64,000 bases of DNA, taken from Streblospio benedicti. Taxonomy: Eukaryota; Annelida; Polychaeta; Spionida; Spionidae. Of the stretch, positions 26,601 through 38,600 are shown in pieces. Position 1 is the stretch's first letter. The number at the start of each line of letters is the position of its first letter. The notes under the pieces were generated by a model that searched no databases, was not told the origin of the DNA, and saw only the letters and a list, made by a program, of their open reading frames with translations. A program made the translations under genes and the position numbers. The DNA is taken from positions 17,439,961 to 17,503,960 of the forward strand of contig CM032668.1 in NCBI GenBank assembly GCA_019095985.1. Direction: 5' to 3'.

Positions 26601-29600
26601 ATTACATTTGGATGAGTTTAATTATGAGAACTTAGGAGGGAGATGTAGTATTATCCATATTACGTGTACTCTCTTGAGCTTGTCTATATTACGTGTACTC
26701 TTGAGCTTGTACGTCAAGTCACGTGAGATGAATAAACCCACCATATTGTAGTCTGCTGTTGTCTCGCGTACCTAATCTACTTTAAATATTGATGAATATT
26801 CCGTTCAGCTACCAAACGCATTCTTTGTCGGGGTTTCGTCTGGTTCATGTATAACTGTCATCCTCGGCAATTTTGGTGTAATCATTCAATTTCACAAGCC
26901 ATTGGATTAAAAGAATAATCAATGAAATCATGAGCATTTTTGCTACGTTATTGGAGATACAGCCTCAACTATTTCAGGCTTACACTATTTTTCAAATTAC
27001 AAATTATTGAAATTAAGTAGATACTATAACACTGAATATTGCACATACAGAAAAACCTCCTATTAAGACAACCTCTCTATGAGACTACCTATGTAGTAAG
27101 ACCAATTTTTGACAGTCCCAAAACTTCATAAAGCTAACCTCTGTATAGAAACCACCTCTCTATTGAGACCACCTAACACTGGTCCCAAAGGTGGTCCTAG
27201 AGAGAGAGGTTCTACTGCACGCATTTGGTGTAAAAAGAGATCCGTAGACCGACGATAAATATAAATGTGGTGGTTTATAGTCATGGTCCAAGTCTTGCTC
27301 TCTGGACTTTACAATTTACACCTGGTCATTTGTCCCCACTTATTGATCATCAATTGATCATTTCTCGTATGCCCATAAGGATGATACCAACAGTATGCTA
27401 CTGCCATTCCCTTCACCCAATTTACTCTCACTGTTCTGCAAGCAAGTCCTACCACTGTATTGGATATAGCTGAAGACACAGCTTCCATTTGACTATATCA
27501 AGTGGCCCTGGCGAGACCCAAACTCGACCCCAAGGTTGTGAGACCAGAATATTACCATCATCCCAAGCAGTGGGCCGTTAGAAGGTTACTCGGATGAACT
27601 AATGTCTCTACTGTAACCCCAGCCTACATACTTTGGTCAGTTATCATCTCAACCGAGAGGTCGTGGGTTCAATTCCACCTTAGAACGGAAACTTTGGGAG
27701 GTCTAAGTTTCAGCCGTGATAAGGTCTGTGATTCTATGAACAACTGTATATATTTTCCCCCAAGTTTGCTTGTGAATTCAATTTATTCTCATTGTTCTTG
27801 CAAGCTTAGCCAGAAAAAAACTTGAGTATGGAACAACGTATCTACAATTATCGCATCTCACGCCCGAGCATACGCCCGCTGTCATTTCTGCTTTCGTTTT
27901 TAAATCGACAACAGTCGAAGTTTATGCTATTAATAAAATTTGGGAGACAGGTATTTTAACTATGCCTGCTATATATTTTATAGTGACATTTTTAGACTGA
28001 GTGTATGGCATGCACCTGCTGTATGAATTGTTTCTCACGTTATTCTAATGTAATAACATTGATATTGATGTTATAAAAATATGAATAAATGAGAATTATC
28101 TGACTTAAATGTGTATTTGAACTAGACATTGAACATCAACACTAACTGAACGCTGTCAATGCATTTTGACCATAGGCCTTTGCTGGGTGGGTTAAAAAGT
28201 TGTGAGCTTCGTGATTAAATTAGGAACATGCATTGTTCTGTAACTTTTTGTTTTAAAGCACATGTACTTGGATTTATTCGCATTAAACTTGACAGAGTGT
28301 TGCTCAGCAAACACACAAATTAAAATGTATGATACCTATGTTTTCATTCATCCTGAAAAAGGCTCAAAACTTTTCTAAACCGCCCAGTAGGTGTACATTG
28401 TTGCAAAGGCCTATAGTCATGTCATAAAAATGCATTGACGAGCGTTCAGTCTTCTGTACGTTATAAAAATGCATTGACGAGCGTTCAGTCTTGTTGTTCA
28501 ATTTTTTCTTGTTTTATTCTTCATTGGACCACTTGCATTGATGGTGCCAAAACAGTTGTCTGCTTTCCATCTGCTCTTGGCGTGAACATGCTAATCTGGA
28601 ACCTATTGATGCTCGCCACCAGGGTGTGAGAGAACTGGAAGCAGCCAAGATTCAACGCCAGGTCTTGGTGGCATACTTCAATAGTCCTGCTGGAGCGGTG
28701 CCGTGGCAGGAAGAACGTGTGAATGCCAGGATACATATTAATATTCCTACTCAAATCCAACCCCAAGCTGATGGTGATGTTGACGTAGACACTGATGAAG
28801 AGATGCAAGATGGTTGAACATTCCAATTTAAAAATTTGAGTAGCAAACAAAATAAAAACACTTATGTATTTCAGTGCACCTTCGCACTTTCTCATGTGTA
28901 ATTTGAACAATTGTGACTTTGTCGTGTTGTATGTAAGTTATGTATAACAGTATGATTTTAATATTACTTTTCTAATATTCTCATGTGTATGTGTATTTTG
29001 TAGAATTGTGAATTTGTCAAATTGTATGTGTTGAAATAAAATTAAGTATAATAAACTAACTTTGTACTGTTATATTTGTAATATTCAGGCGTGTAAATAA
29101 ATGTAACTTTTTCATTTTAATAGCGGGCGGCGGACAGACTAGTTCGGCTCCGTTCGAACCGCTTCTTGTGCGGCAGTCATTTGACACCCCGTGCGGCGCC
29201 AACAGGCAACGTGGTAGGACAACGGACGTCGCCGAGCCAATTGATTTGTATGTAAAATCCAAGGCTGCGTCCGTTGTAAAAAGAGCTGCGTCCGTTGTGA
29301 TTTCGCCCTGTGGCGGAGCGAGTCATACTCTGTACGTTGTTGCGGCGGCTCCTATTTCCTCTGTGACGTTGTGATAAGGCTACGTACGTTGCATTTTGAC
29401 TACGTGGGAGGCTGCGTACAGAGTCCTTGCGCCGTCGTTTCCAAGTAATGTTTACAAACATGGATTATCATATCGAGTGCCACGACGTGCTCCAACGACG
29501 TACAGAGGGTGACCACGACGTGGCAGAGTCTAAATTTAAACTCCGCCCGTCGTCTTTCACTGCGTCCACTGAGGTGTAATGTGGGGGTTAAGGGATTGCT

Positions 29601-32600
29601 GCAACTCCCATTGGCATGGCTGTTGCTGCTGTTGCTGTTGATATTGTGGCTGTGCAGCAGGCTGCTCCGCTGGGGCCGGCTTCACGTGATCGCCACCCTG
29701 GCACTGAACCTGCTATTGTGTCCCACAATCCTATTGCTACACCTGCCGCTGTCGTTGCCATTTGAGCAAACATGCCGGGCTGTCTTTGAAAAAAGTAGCA
29801 TAGAATGAGACTTAGTGCTGAAGCCAACTATATAGAAATTTTTAAAGATTAATTTCTTAGCGGTGAACTAAAAATGAGAACAAAGAACAAGTAAATCTTG
29901 GCTACAAGATGGAGTCTGGTAACCATAATGCACCCCGCAAAACAGCAAAACCTACCATGAAGGCTTCTTGCTTCTGCTGTTTCTATAATTTTAAACTGAC
30001 AAGAAACAACATTATAAATGATTGTTAAACTTTATGCAAAACATCTTAACAGATTTACAAAAATACATTTCATCTGATGAATCAACAACATTGTGAAAAT
30101 TTGTGATTAATAAAGGGTTTACTACAGTTGTGCAGTTACATTATTTCTTGTGTGTAATCGGAATAAATCATACAGGTCAACATTTTGTGTAAATATCTTT
30201 AATGATTAAGTCAATATATATGTAAATAATATGTATCCAAATGTTATTTAGGGCACAACAGTCTAAATAACGGTCTAAATTTGTATAGTTTTTTTGTTCT
30301 GTTTATTTTATATTGTTTTAATTATGATATTAATGTTTAATCATTTCATTACTGCATTGCATTTCGTAATATCCCCCTGTTAATATATGAATGATTTCAG
30401 ACCTCTACTTTGGATATGTTTTATATCTTGAATTGGTAATTTTTGAAAAAAATTAGATCTTTTTTGACAATATTTAACAATAGAAAAAGAGAAATGAATA
30501 CAAATTTGATATAAGACATATAAATATTTACCTTTGTAATGTGTGTTTCTGCCACCAGGCCTTGGCTGGAAGCGATGGCGACCAGGTCATCAGTTTCCCC
30601 GGTCAGTTTAGGCCGGTCAAGTGGGCGTGTCGGCGCTCCGCTGCCCTCGGGGAAAGCTGTGTCAGCCTTGGACAGGGTCAGGTAGGCGGCATGTCAGCAA
30701 GCTGTTTTATCTCTTAATTGGCTTAGACTTGAGGAAATCATCTAAATGCTTTCTGTATGCGATAGGGAAACCATGAAGAAATGTGAATGAGGGATGAATA
30801 TTGAATAAGTATTTATTCTCTAAACTTAGCATAGGTTTCACGCACGTGTTGTTGTGTTTTTTTCTTTTTTATGCTGTTGTATATTTGAATTATCACAATA
30901 TAAAGTATCCAGGAGTACATTTTAAATTTTAAATCTATATCTAATTATAATGTTTTGTTAAAATTAAATGTTAACCTGTAATCAATTTTTATGATTCAAT
31001 TTCTCAAACTTATTTCCCCTGCCTTTTCTTCCAAAACTAATTCTGAACTTCAAATTTAAAAAACATATTGCAGTGTTTAGTTTGAATGTTCAATCCAATG
31101 AAAATTAACATCTATGCATTCACGAATGCTGGCCAAGGTTTAATGAGACGCAATACGAAAAAAATAATTAAACGTCAATGAAGACATATGAGTATGGGTA
31201 AGATTTACTGAAATAGGTGTTTTTGTGTGAATATCACAACATAGAACAAGATCAAGTACTATACAGACAGCATTTAAAAAATGCATGATGGTAATTTCAT
31301 CTGACTACAGTTCACTACAGATTATAACATACAAGCCAATACATAAACATCACTGACCCCACTGTGTACGTTGCTTAAAGAATTTAGATCAAGAACCAAG
31401 TCTTATGGTGATAGAGCATTTAAAACAGCAGCCCCTAAATTATGGAATAAACTTCCACTGTCCATTCGACAATCAAAAACTCTTGCATTCTTTAAATCCC
31501 AACTAAAGCACCATTTGTTTAAGGAGGCCTACAAGCTTACATGAACATTTAGTGGAATTTACTCTATATAAGTTGTATTGTATTGTGTTACGTGTGCAGG
31601 CGTTCACGCGTGCTAACCGTCCCGACCTGGTTCGCTCCACCCTCGACCTGCGGGAGGTACTGGAGAACATGCAGACGCGCATCAGCAAGCTGAGAGTGAC
31701 GCGCCCCGCCGACTCAGACGACGACAACGGTACGAAAGCCATTCTCATTCCTCGACGATGCTTTCAATCAATCAAATCCTATATTTATTCTCTATTATTC
31801 TTTCTTCTATTTTTGCTCCTCTAATGCGGTCTAAATTAACTCTATGTTGGTTCAAATGATTTATATATTTTTATTTACTCTATTTGCTCTTATCATGTTT
31901 CAATACCATAAGTATCCTTCTCAAATTTAAAGTTCAAAATATTAGTTCCAAAACATAATATATTTCACGAATCTTGTATACTATACTTATTTGCACAAGC
32001 CCTAACTATTGCTCATTCTGAGGTGGTTCCTGGCTGCCCAGTCTATCTCTCAACCATCCCCTTCAGACTTTCCTATCATTTGGATCTGTTTGATCCATAC
32101 TCAGACGAGATTTGTACGTGATGATTTAAATATTTGCTTTTGTTTTCAAATTTCCATACACAATGTTTTTGATTGCTGAGTTTAGAAACTTAATAAGATC
32201 ATGCCTATGAATAACAGAAAGTTCCTATCCTTGCATAATATTGCGGAATTCTACATTTCATTTCAATTGCATTTTTGTTTTGTTTTTGTAATTTCTACTC
32301 GGGACTTTTCACAAGTGTCTTTAGAAATTGTAAGCAATCATCAATGGCAGGTCCAGGATTTTGGAAAAGGGGGGTGGGCTCACTTAAGGGATTTCATGGG
32401 TTTTGTACGTGCAATCGAATAGCAAACATGCCAAAAACCCTACGAAAATGAAGTGTTTTGGTGGAAAGAGAGGGGGGGGGGCGTGCCCCCAGCACCCTCG
32501 GACCTGCCTCTGACCATTGCTGCGGCTGACTTTGTGTTTCAGACTCTGACTTTGAGGAGGTCCCGGACGCTCCCAGCCTCATGGCGACGGCGTGCGGCTC

Positions 32601-35600
32601 ACAGAAGCCAGCAAAAACAGGTGAGATTCAGGCTACTGCCAGGGGGTGGTCGATTTGGACCAATATACCGTTATATTCTCCTCTCTTTTCTATGGCAAGC
32701 AAGCTCCTACCCACTGTATTAGCATAGCTGAAGATATCTGCTTCCATTTGACTATATCAAGTGGCCCTGACCAGACTCAAACTCACGACCCCAAGGTTGT
32801 GAGACCAGATTGATACCATCATCCCAAGCAGCGGGTTGTTAGAAAACATTAGAAAACTCCTATATACCAGTTTAGAAGAATGTGATAATATTCTAGTCAA
32901 TTTGAATTTTAAACTATTCCTAGTTTTATTTACAATCACCATTGTTTTTACATAGAAAGAAGCAATTATATAATGTAATTAGATAGATTAAGCGTGCGTA
33001 TTTTGATATAATTTAATATGATTTATTATGTACTGTGTCCTTATATAACAAACTAGACAAATTAAAATAACTCTTTGTCTTGTCACATAAAACTATTGAA
33101 ATATACTTTTCTGATTTTTTCTACAAAACTGTGTCACTTCATGCCACCCACAAATAACTTGCATACAATATGCCAGGGGCATGAATAGGAGAAAAATCAT
33201 ACTTTTGTACATATAGGACGAGTATCATGAAAAATTAGATTTACATAGGACAAGTAACTAAAATCTTTTGTCGATCCTGACAAGACAACGATGTGACGGG
33301 GACTTAAATGTCAATGTTAAAGTCGAGATTTGAACCTTGTATTGTAATTGATCTTATTAGCGCACCCCACCAATAAGCGCACACCCCTGTTAATACCGAA
33401 TAAATCTTGCTCTTTTTGGGCAAAGATTTCACATACCGGCGCCATATTGTAAGACTATAGCACGCCAGTATTATTCTGTATTCGGATCACCACGTAACCA
33501 TCCAGGCACGTTGTGTTATCATATTCTGTGGTCAAAGTGAGAAAAATGCATAAACCGTGAAAAATTGTCAGGGTGCGCTTATTATTTTGTGTGTTTTGCT
33601 TTAATTTGTTTTTCTAAGCACACTGTGCGCTTATTAGAACGAATACTGTACCAATGTTAAAGTCGAGACTCGAACCTTGTACCCTTGTCTCTCCGCTAGC
33701 ACCGGCCCGGCATGAGTTCTGCCTGGTGGCGGCCCCTCGGCGTGAGTCTGCGATGTGGAGTCTGCGTGAGCGACTCACTGCGGAGGACGAGCGAGACCCG
33801 ACGTCCTACACCGCCGCGCTGAGCAGGGCTCATGCAGAGACAGGCGGACACAAGTGGGACATATAGTGAAACACGACAGTTTGTTTTGTTTGTATGGATA
33901 CTCTGCAACCATCAATTTCTGATGATTATATCAGAGGAAGGCCACGTGGTGTTGGTACATCGACCTCCAGGGGGCAGGTTAGTAACCAACTGAGCATCGA
34001 AATGGAGGGTTCACACTAGCTATTGTTTTCAGACTAGGTGAGTTCTTTTTCACGTGCAGAGGTGTGGCTCTCCTCTACAGGACACGCCTTTTAATAGGAG
34101 TTCCAAACCTCCGCTTGGTGTCGCCACTGTCTAGTAGTAACACTGTACTGTGGCGACACGCTGTGTGAAGATTGGTAATGCAGTGGCAGACGTACGACGT
34201 AACAGTTTTGGCTACACTGAGTCTGCCGTGGTCGGGCCGCGAACTCACGACACAGACAAATCACGTTTCGTAGTCCTACGTGCTAACCACTGCACCATCG
34301 ATCCCGAGAATCCCCACAGTACAAGTTGCCAATTAGTGTACCCCATTTGCGGTTTTGAGACTTATTTGCAATTTACATATCTGATTTGCAATCTACTTTG
34401 AATGTTTGTGGGTGATTGCCTATCATTCGCGTGATTGCATATCTTTCGCAAATTGAGAATTCACAAAAATTGGTGAAGTAACGTGCTTAGTTATTGGAAA
34501 ATATTGAATTTACAATTGACCACAATAAACCTTGATTATAAAGAAGAAATTGCGGTTTAGTGGTGTAAAACTGCTAATTTTTGCGGTTCGATTCACGGTT
34601 TGGGGATATACTTATTTGCAATTTGTACTGTACACACCTAAAACCCAAATTTAATGATGACCACTGTTAAACATCATAAAAAAAATTATTTTATCGTAAA
34701 ATGTCCAATATTGTAATGCAGAGAGAAATTTTTTATACCATGTTTTAGCGAACGTAGAAGGTAACCTATGAAGTCTAGATGATAACAGCATCTTATGTAA
34801 AGTTATTACGTCAGAAAATGAACATACACTGTTTATCTTTGCAAAGTTTTCAAGTGAATGTTTTGAAGAAAAGACAGCAACTAATGATGTTACTTTAAGC
34901 CTGTGCTATACACATTGTAATTTTTATACATCTTTGTCAAACCTTGACAATAAAAGATTTGAAAACTGAAAAAAAAAAAAAAAAAATCACATGTAAATGT
35001 GCAAGTCATTTACGGTGTAATAAAGCAGCTGATGTGTCGCCTAAAAACGAGGCCAAATCAACCAGAGAGATCAGACGTGATGAGGAGGAATGTGTCCAAA
35101 AACCTGTACAGCCGATTTTCATGCCTTTGTCATGCTCAAACGATGGCGAGCGTCGTTTCTATGTGATGATCTAAAAACATAAAAACAAACTTTATGTTTT
35201 AAATACATTTCTAGCTTATCAAATATCTAAAAGTTTACATTGGTTTGCACGAAAATCAGTGCATTGTAATTTTCAGGAATACTTAATTTCTAACGATTCC
35301 TTTGCACAAATCCAGCTTTGCCATCCTTGCAGCACCCCACAGCCTTCATCATCCGTCCCCACCGTGCCTGACTCCCCACAAACCGCAGCGCGCAAGGCTG
35401 AGCTGCTCGCCCTGGCTCCCAAGGTTCCCTTCAGCCTTGATCTACAGTACTGGGGCGAGGACATGACCAAGGTCGAGGTCCCCAAGGTCGTCAGGTAGCC
35501 ACACCAAGCTAGAGTTGTTTTTTTAATGTTTTTTCTTCTTTCATGTGGTAAAATTTTTACTTTTTGTGTGTTTTATTACATGAAATATTATTAGTAAAGA

Positions 35601-38600
35601 TTTATCACATTGAATATGTATTGATGTCTAGTATAAAAAAGATAGGATTAAAGATTTACAATTGAAAATTAAATCGTTCATAAATCATGAAGCGAAACGG
35701 TGAGATTACATGTCGGGTGCAGATCCTGATTTTTGAATAGAAAAGTATATTACCTGTAACCCACCCCAGTTCCGTGGCAATATACATATATATGAACAAA
35801 GTGATGTGCCCCAGTTTTGCTGGGTGCTGTAACTATACACAGAGACTAAACATTCCCAGTGTTTCTGTCAAATTAATAATTTGCTGGGCTGCGAGTTAAA
35901 TCCAACACGATGACTAACAAAGACAGAAGTGACTAGTCAGTCATTGCGTTAAATTGTAAGTAGTAGTGTAGCAAATTACGAGCCTTATGGATGTTCCTTC
36001 TGTTGGCTGTTGCAGGTTCGATTCCGAGCACCGGTTCTGGCAGGCCAAGGACCAGGAGGAAGTTGTGGACCACGTGAGTACAAATGGCCACACGGCTTGG
36101 CTGCCAAGGAAGCGGGCAGATCGGTCAAGTTGGAACTCAGATTTACGCTATTCTTTATTTCTTTTTTTTTTACTTTGTTCTCTATTTTTCTTGTCAAAAT
36201 TTATCTAGATTTTCATGTCATATTTGGTACATAGATCAAATACAAATGGAGGGATAAATTCATAAATGATAGCAATATAGGTCTAGGTGGTCATACTTGG
36301 GATAGAGCATGTGGTTTTCTATAATCTTTTGGTTTTATTTTATGGCTTTTATTTTTGTATTTAAGCTCTTTGATAAAATATATGATTAAGATTTGGAATT
36401 ATTGAACGTTTTAGCAAATTCTAAATTCTAATCATCAAAGCTTTTAAAAGAAAAATACAGCCATGAAATAAAACTAAGTGCTATAGAATGAGATATAGTG
36501 CTGAAGCCAACTATATAGAATTTTTAAGATTAATTTCTTAGCGGTGAACTAAAAATGAGAACAAAGAACAAGTAAATCTTGGCTACAGATGGAGTCTGGT
36601 AAACATAATGCACCCGGCAACAGCAAAACCTACCATGAAGGCTTCTTGCATCTGCTGTTTCTATAATTTTAAACTGACAAGAAACATTATTATAAATGAT
36701 GGTTAAACTTTATGAAACATCTTAACAGATTTACAAAAATACATTTCATCTGATGAATCAACAACATTGTGAAAATTTGTGATTAATAAAGGGTTTACTA
36801 CAGTTGTGCAGTTACATTATTTCTTGTGTGTAATCGAAGAATCATACAGGTCAACATTTTGTAAATATCTTTAATGATTAAGTCAATATATATGTAAATA
36901 ATATGTATATATTTTTTGTTCTTGTTTGTTTTATATTGTTTTTAATTATGATATTAATGTTTTAATCATTTCATTACTGTGCATTGCATTTCCGTAATAT
37001 CCCTGTTAATATATGAATGATTTCAGACCTCTACTTTGGATTATGTTTTATATCCATTGTATTGAATTGGTAATTTTTGAAAAAAAATTTAGATCTTTTT
37101 TTGACAATATTTAACAGTAGAAAAAGAAATGAATACAAATTTGATATAAGACATATAAATATTTACCTTTGTAATGTGTGTTTCTGCCACCAGACGGCGC
37201 TGGAGGCAATGACGACTCGGGTCATCAGTTTCCCCGGTCAGTTTGAGCCGGTCAAGTGGGCGTGTCGGGCACCGCTGCCCTCGGGAAAGCTGTGTCCGCG
37301 CATGGACAGGGTCAAGGTAGGCGGCATGTCATCAGTGCTGTTTTATCTCTTAATTGGCTTAAGACTTGAAGAAATATCATCTAAATGCTCTGTATGCGAA
37401 TGGGAAACCATGAAGAAATGTGAATGGGGATAAGATATATTAGGATAAGTATTTATTCTCAACTTAGCATAAGGTTTCACCTTTGATGTTGTTGGGTTTT
37501 TTTTCTTTTTATGCTGTTGTATATTTGAATTATCACAATATAAAAAGTATCCAGAATTACATTTATTTTCAAATCTGTATCTAATTATAATGTCTTGATG
37601 GAAATTAAATGTTAACCTGTAATCAATTTTTATGATTCAATTTCTCAAACTTATTTCCTGCCTTTTCTTCCAAAAGCTAATTCTGAACTTCAAATTTAAA
37701 TTATAATTCATGATCGATTTCGAATGCTACAGGTTCCTTTTCAAAAGTAAACGATGTATGCTAATATAATACTAGGCCAAAACAGGGGCCTCAGCAGCAT
37801 GGGAGGGGCCATATAATGGTCTACTACTATGGTTTACAAATGCTATACCATACAGTATACAGACAGACATACATAATTATATATATATATATTTTTTTAT
37901 ATTTTAATCAGGATAATAAGTTCAAATATTTACATTGAGCTTTTGATAGGAACTCCTATCTTGATCACAACGACATCACGAGTCGTCACTGTGCGCGCGG
38001 GAAAGTTGAAAATTGAAATTTTATGGCACAGTGACGACTAGTGACGTCTGTGTGATAAAGATTGGAGTTCCTATCGAAAGCTCAATGTAAAAATTTAAAC
38101 TTGTTATCCTGATTAAAATATATAATTGTGTATGTCTGTCTATCCAATCCAGGATAAATGAATCTCCATCAAACCATACAGTATACACTATATATGACTA
38201 GTCAACGACTAGTGATATATACTTTATGGTATAGTGTTTGTAAACCATAGTAGTAGACCATTATATAGACTCTCCCATGGCGCTGAGGCCCGTGCTTTTG
38301 GCCTTTAAATTCTATTTACGTAGCCTTGTTTGGCTAAGTATTATTTTGTCATACATCGTTTACTTTTGAAAAGGAACATGTAGTGCTTGAAATCGATCAT
38401 AAATTATGATTTAAATTTGAAGTTTAGAATTAGTTTTGGAAAAAAAAGCAGGTAATAAGTTCGAGTAATGATGCTGAGGCCCGTATTTTCACCCTCCGTG
38501 CTGCCGCGTGTGTTTCAGTGTCCGTTCCACGGTGTGATCGTGGGGCGTGACACGGCTGGTCGGGTCACGGATCCGGCCGAGCGAGCGCGGATGGAGGCAG

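Larger units (their letters stand above)
22340..29591 (+). mobile_element. PIF/Harbinger DNA transposon with nested insertions
   Basis: Terminal inverted repeats of 18 bp (taacccccacattacacc and its reverse) mark both ends. The flanking 3-bp signature is TAA/TTA, in keeping with the TWA target preference of the family. The transposase lies on the plus strand in pieces: an N-terminal frame, the nuclease part with LDGKH, and a far C-terminal piece with [13 protein letters not shown]. Between the last two lie the 100-N gap, an LTR-element fossil, SINEs and MITEs. Subterminal regions (22490-22990 and 29120-29580) are GC-rich, with repeated 'aacggacg'/'cgtccgtt' motifs. It sits inside the CHCHD retrocopy. 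Confidence 0.85.
22077..29793 (-). pseudogene. CHCHD2/CHCHD10 retrocopy, split by a Harbinger transposon
   Basis: On the minus strand, 29793-29592 encodes [19 protein letters not shown], a Gln-rich stretch and [10 protein letters not shown]. After a 7.25-kb interruption, 22339-22088 continues [15 protein letters not shown] (one base out of frame), then CK.NMGIQ, stop, AATAAA (22094-22099) and a run of 10 A on the minus strand. This is the order of the CHCHD2/10 mitochondrial CHCH-domain protein: hydrophobic MATTAAG segment, then CX9C pairs. It is 5'-truncated, lacks introns, has a poly(A) end, and is flanked by a near 10-bp repeat (agtgctatag / agtagcatag). Several frame changes are present. 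Cassette B has the empty site at 36474-36490. Confidence 0.82.
16440..31068 (+). repeat. Segmental tandem duplication, copy A (with later insertion)
   Basis: Homologous to 31095-37704 through introns and exons 7-12 once the 22077-29793 insertion is removed. Left homology fades upstream of 'caaggtttaatgagac' (16486). Right homology ends near 31066 in 'cttcaaatttaaa', which is part of a foldback arm downstream of copy B. Within copy A, about 270 bp near 18560-18860 is itself tandemly repeated, while copy B has a single version. Confidence 0.9.
31095..37704 (+). repeat. Segmental tandem duplication, copy B
   Basis: About 6.6 kb collinear with copy A. Exons are near identical in 7 and 8 and diverge in 10-12. 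Differences include a LINE 3' end (31371-31590) and a gcgcttatt-type repeat (33353-33638) present here, and the large insertion in intron 11 absent here. Confidence 0.9.

Noticed and set aside
16048-34312. Possible tRNA genes (B-box-like 'gagttcgagtccc')
   Set aside because: The sequences recur with the same non-tRNA body and tails and lack a full cloverleaf, so they are SINEs.
38141-38290. Coding potential within the 820-bp foldback
   Set aside because: All frames are short and mirrored by the opposite arm; the symmetry is structural.
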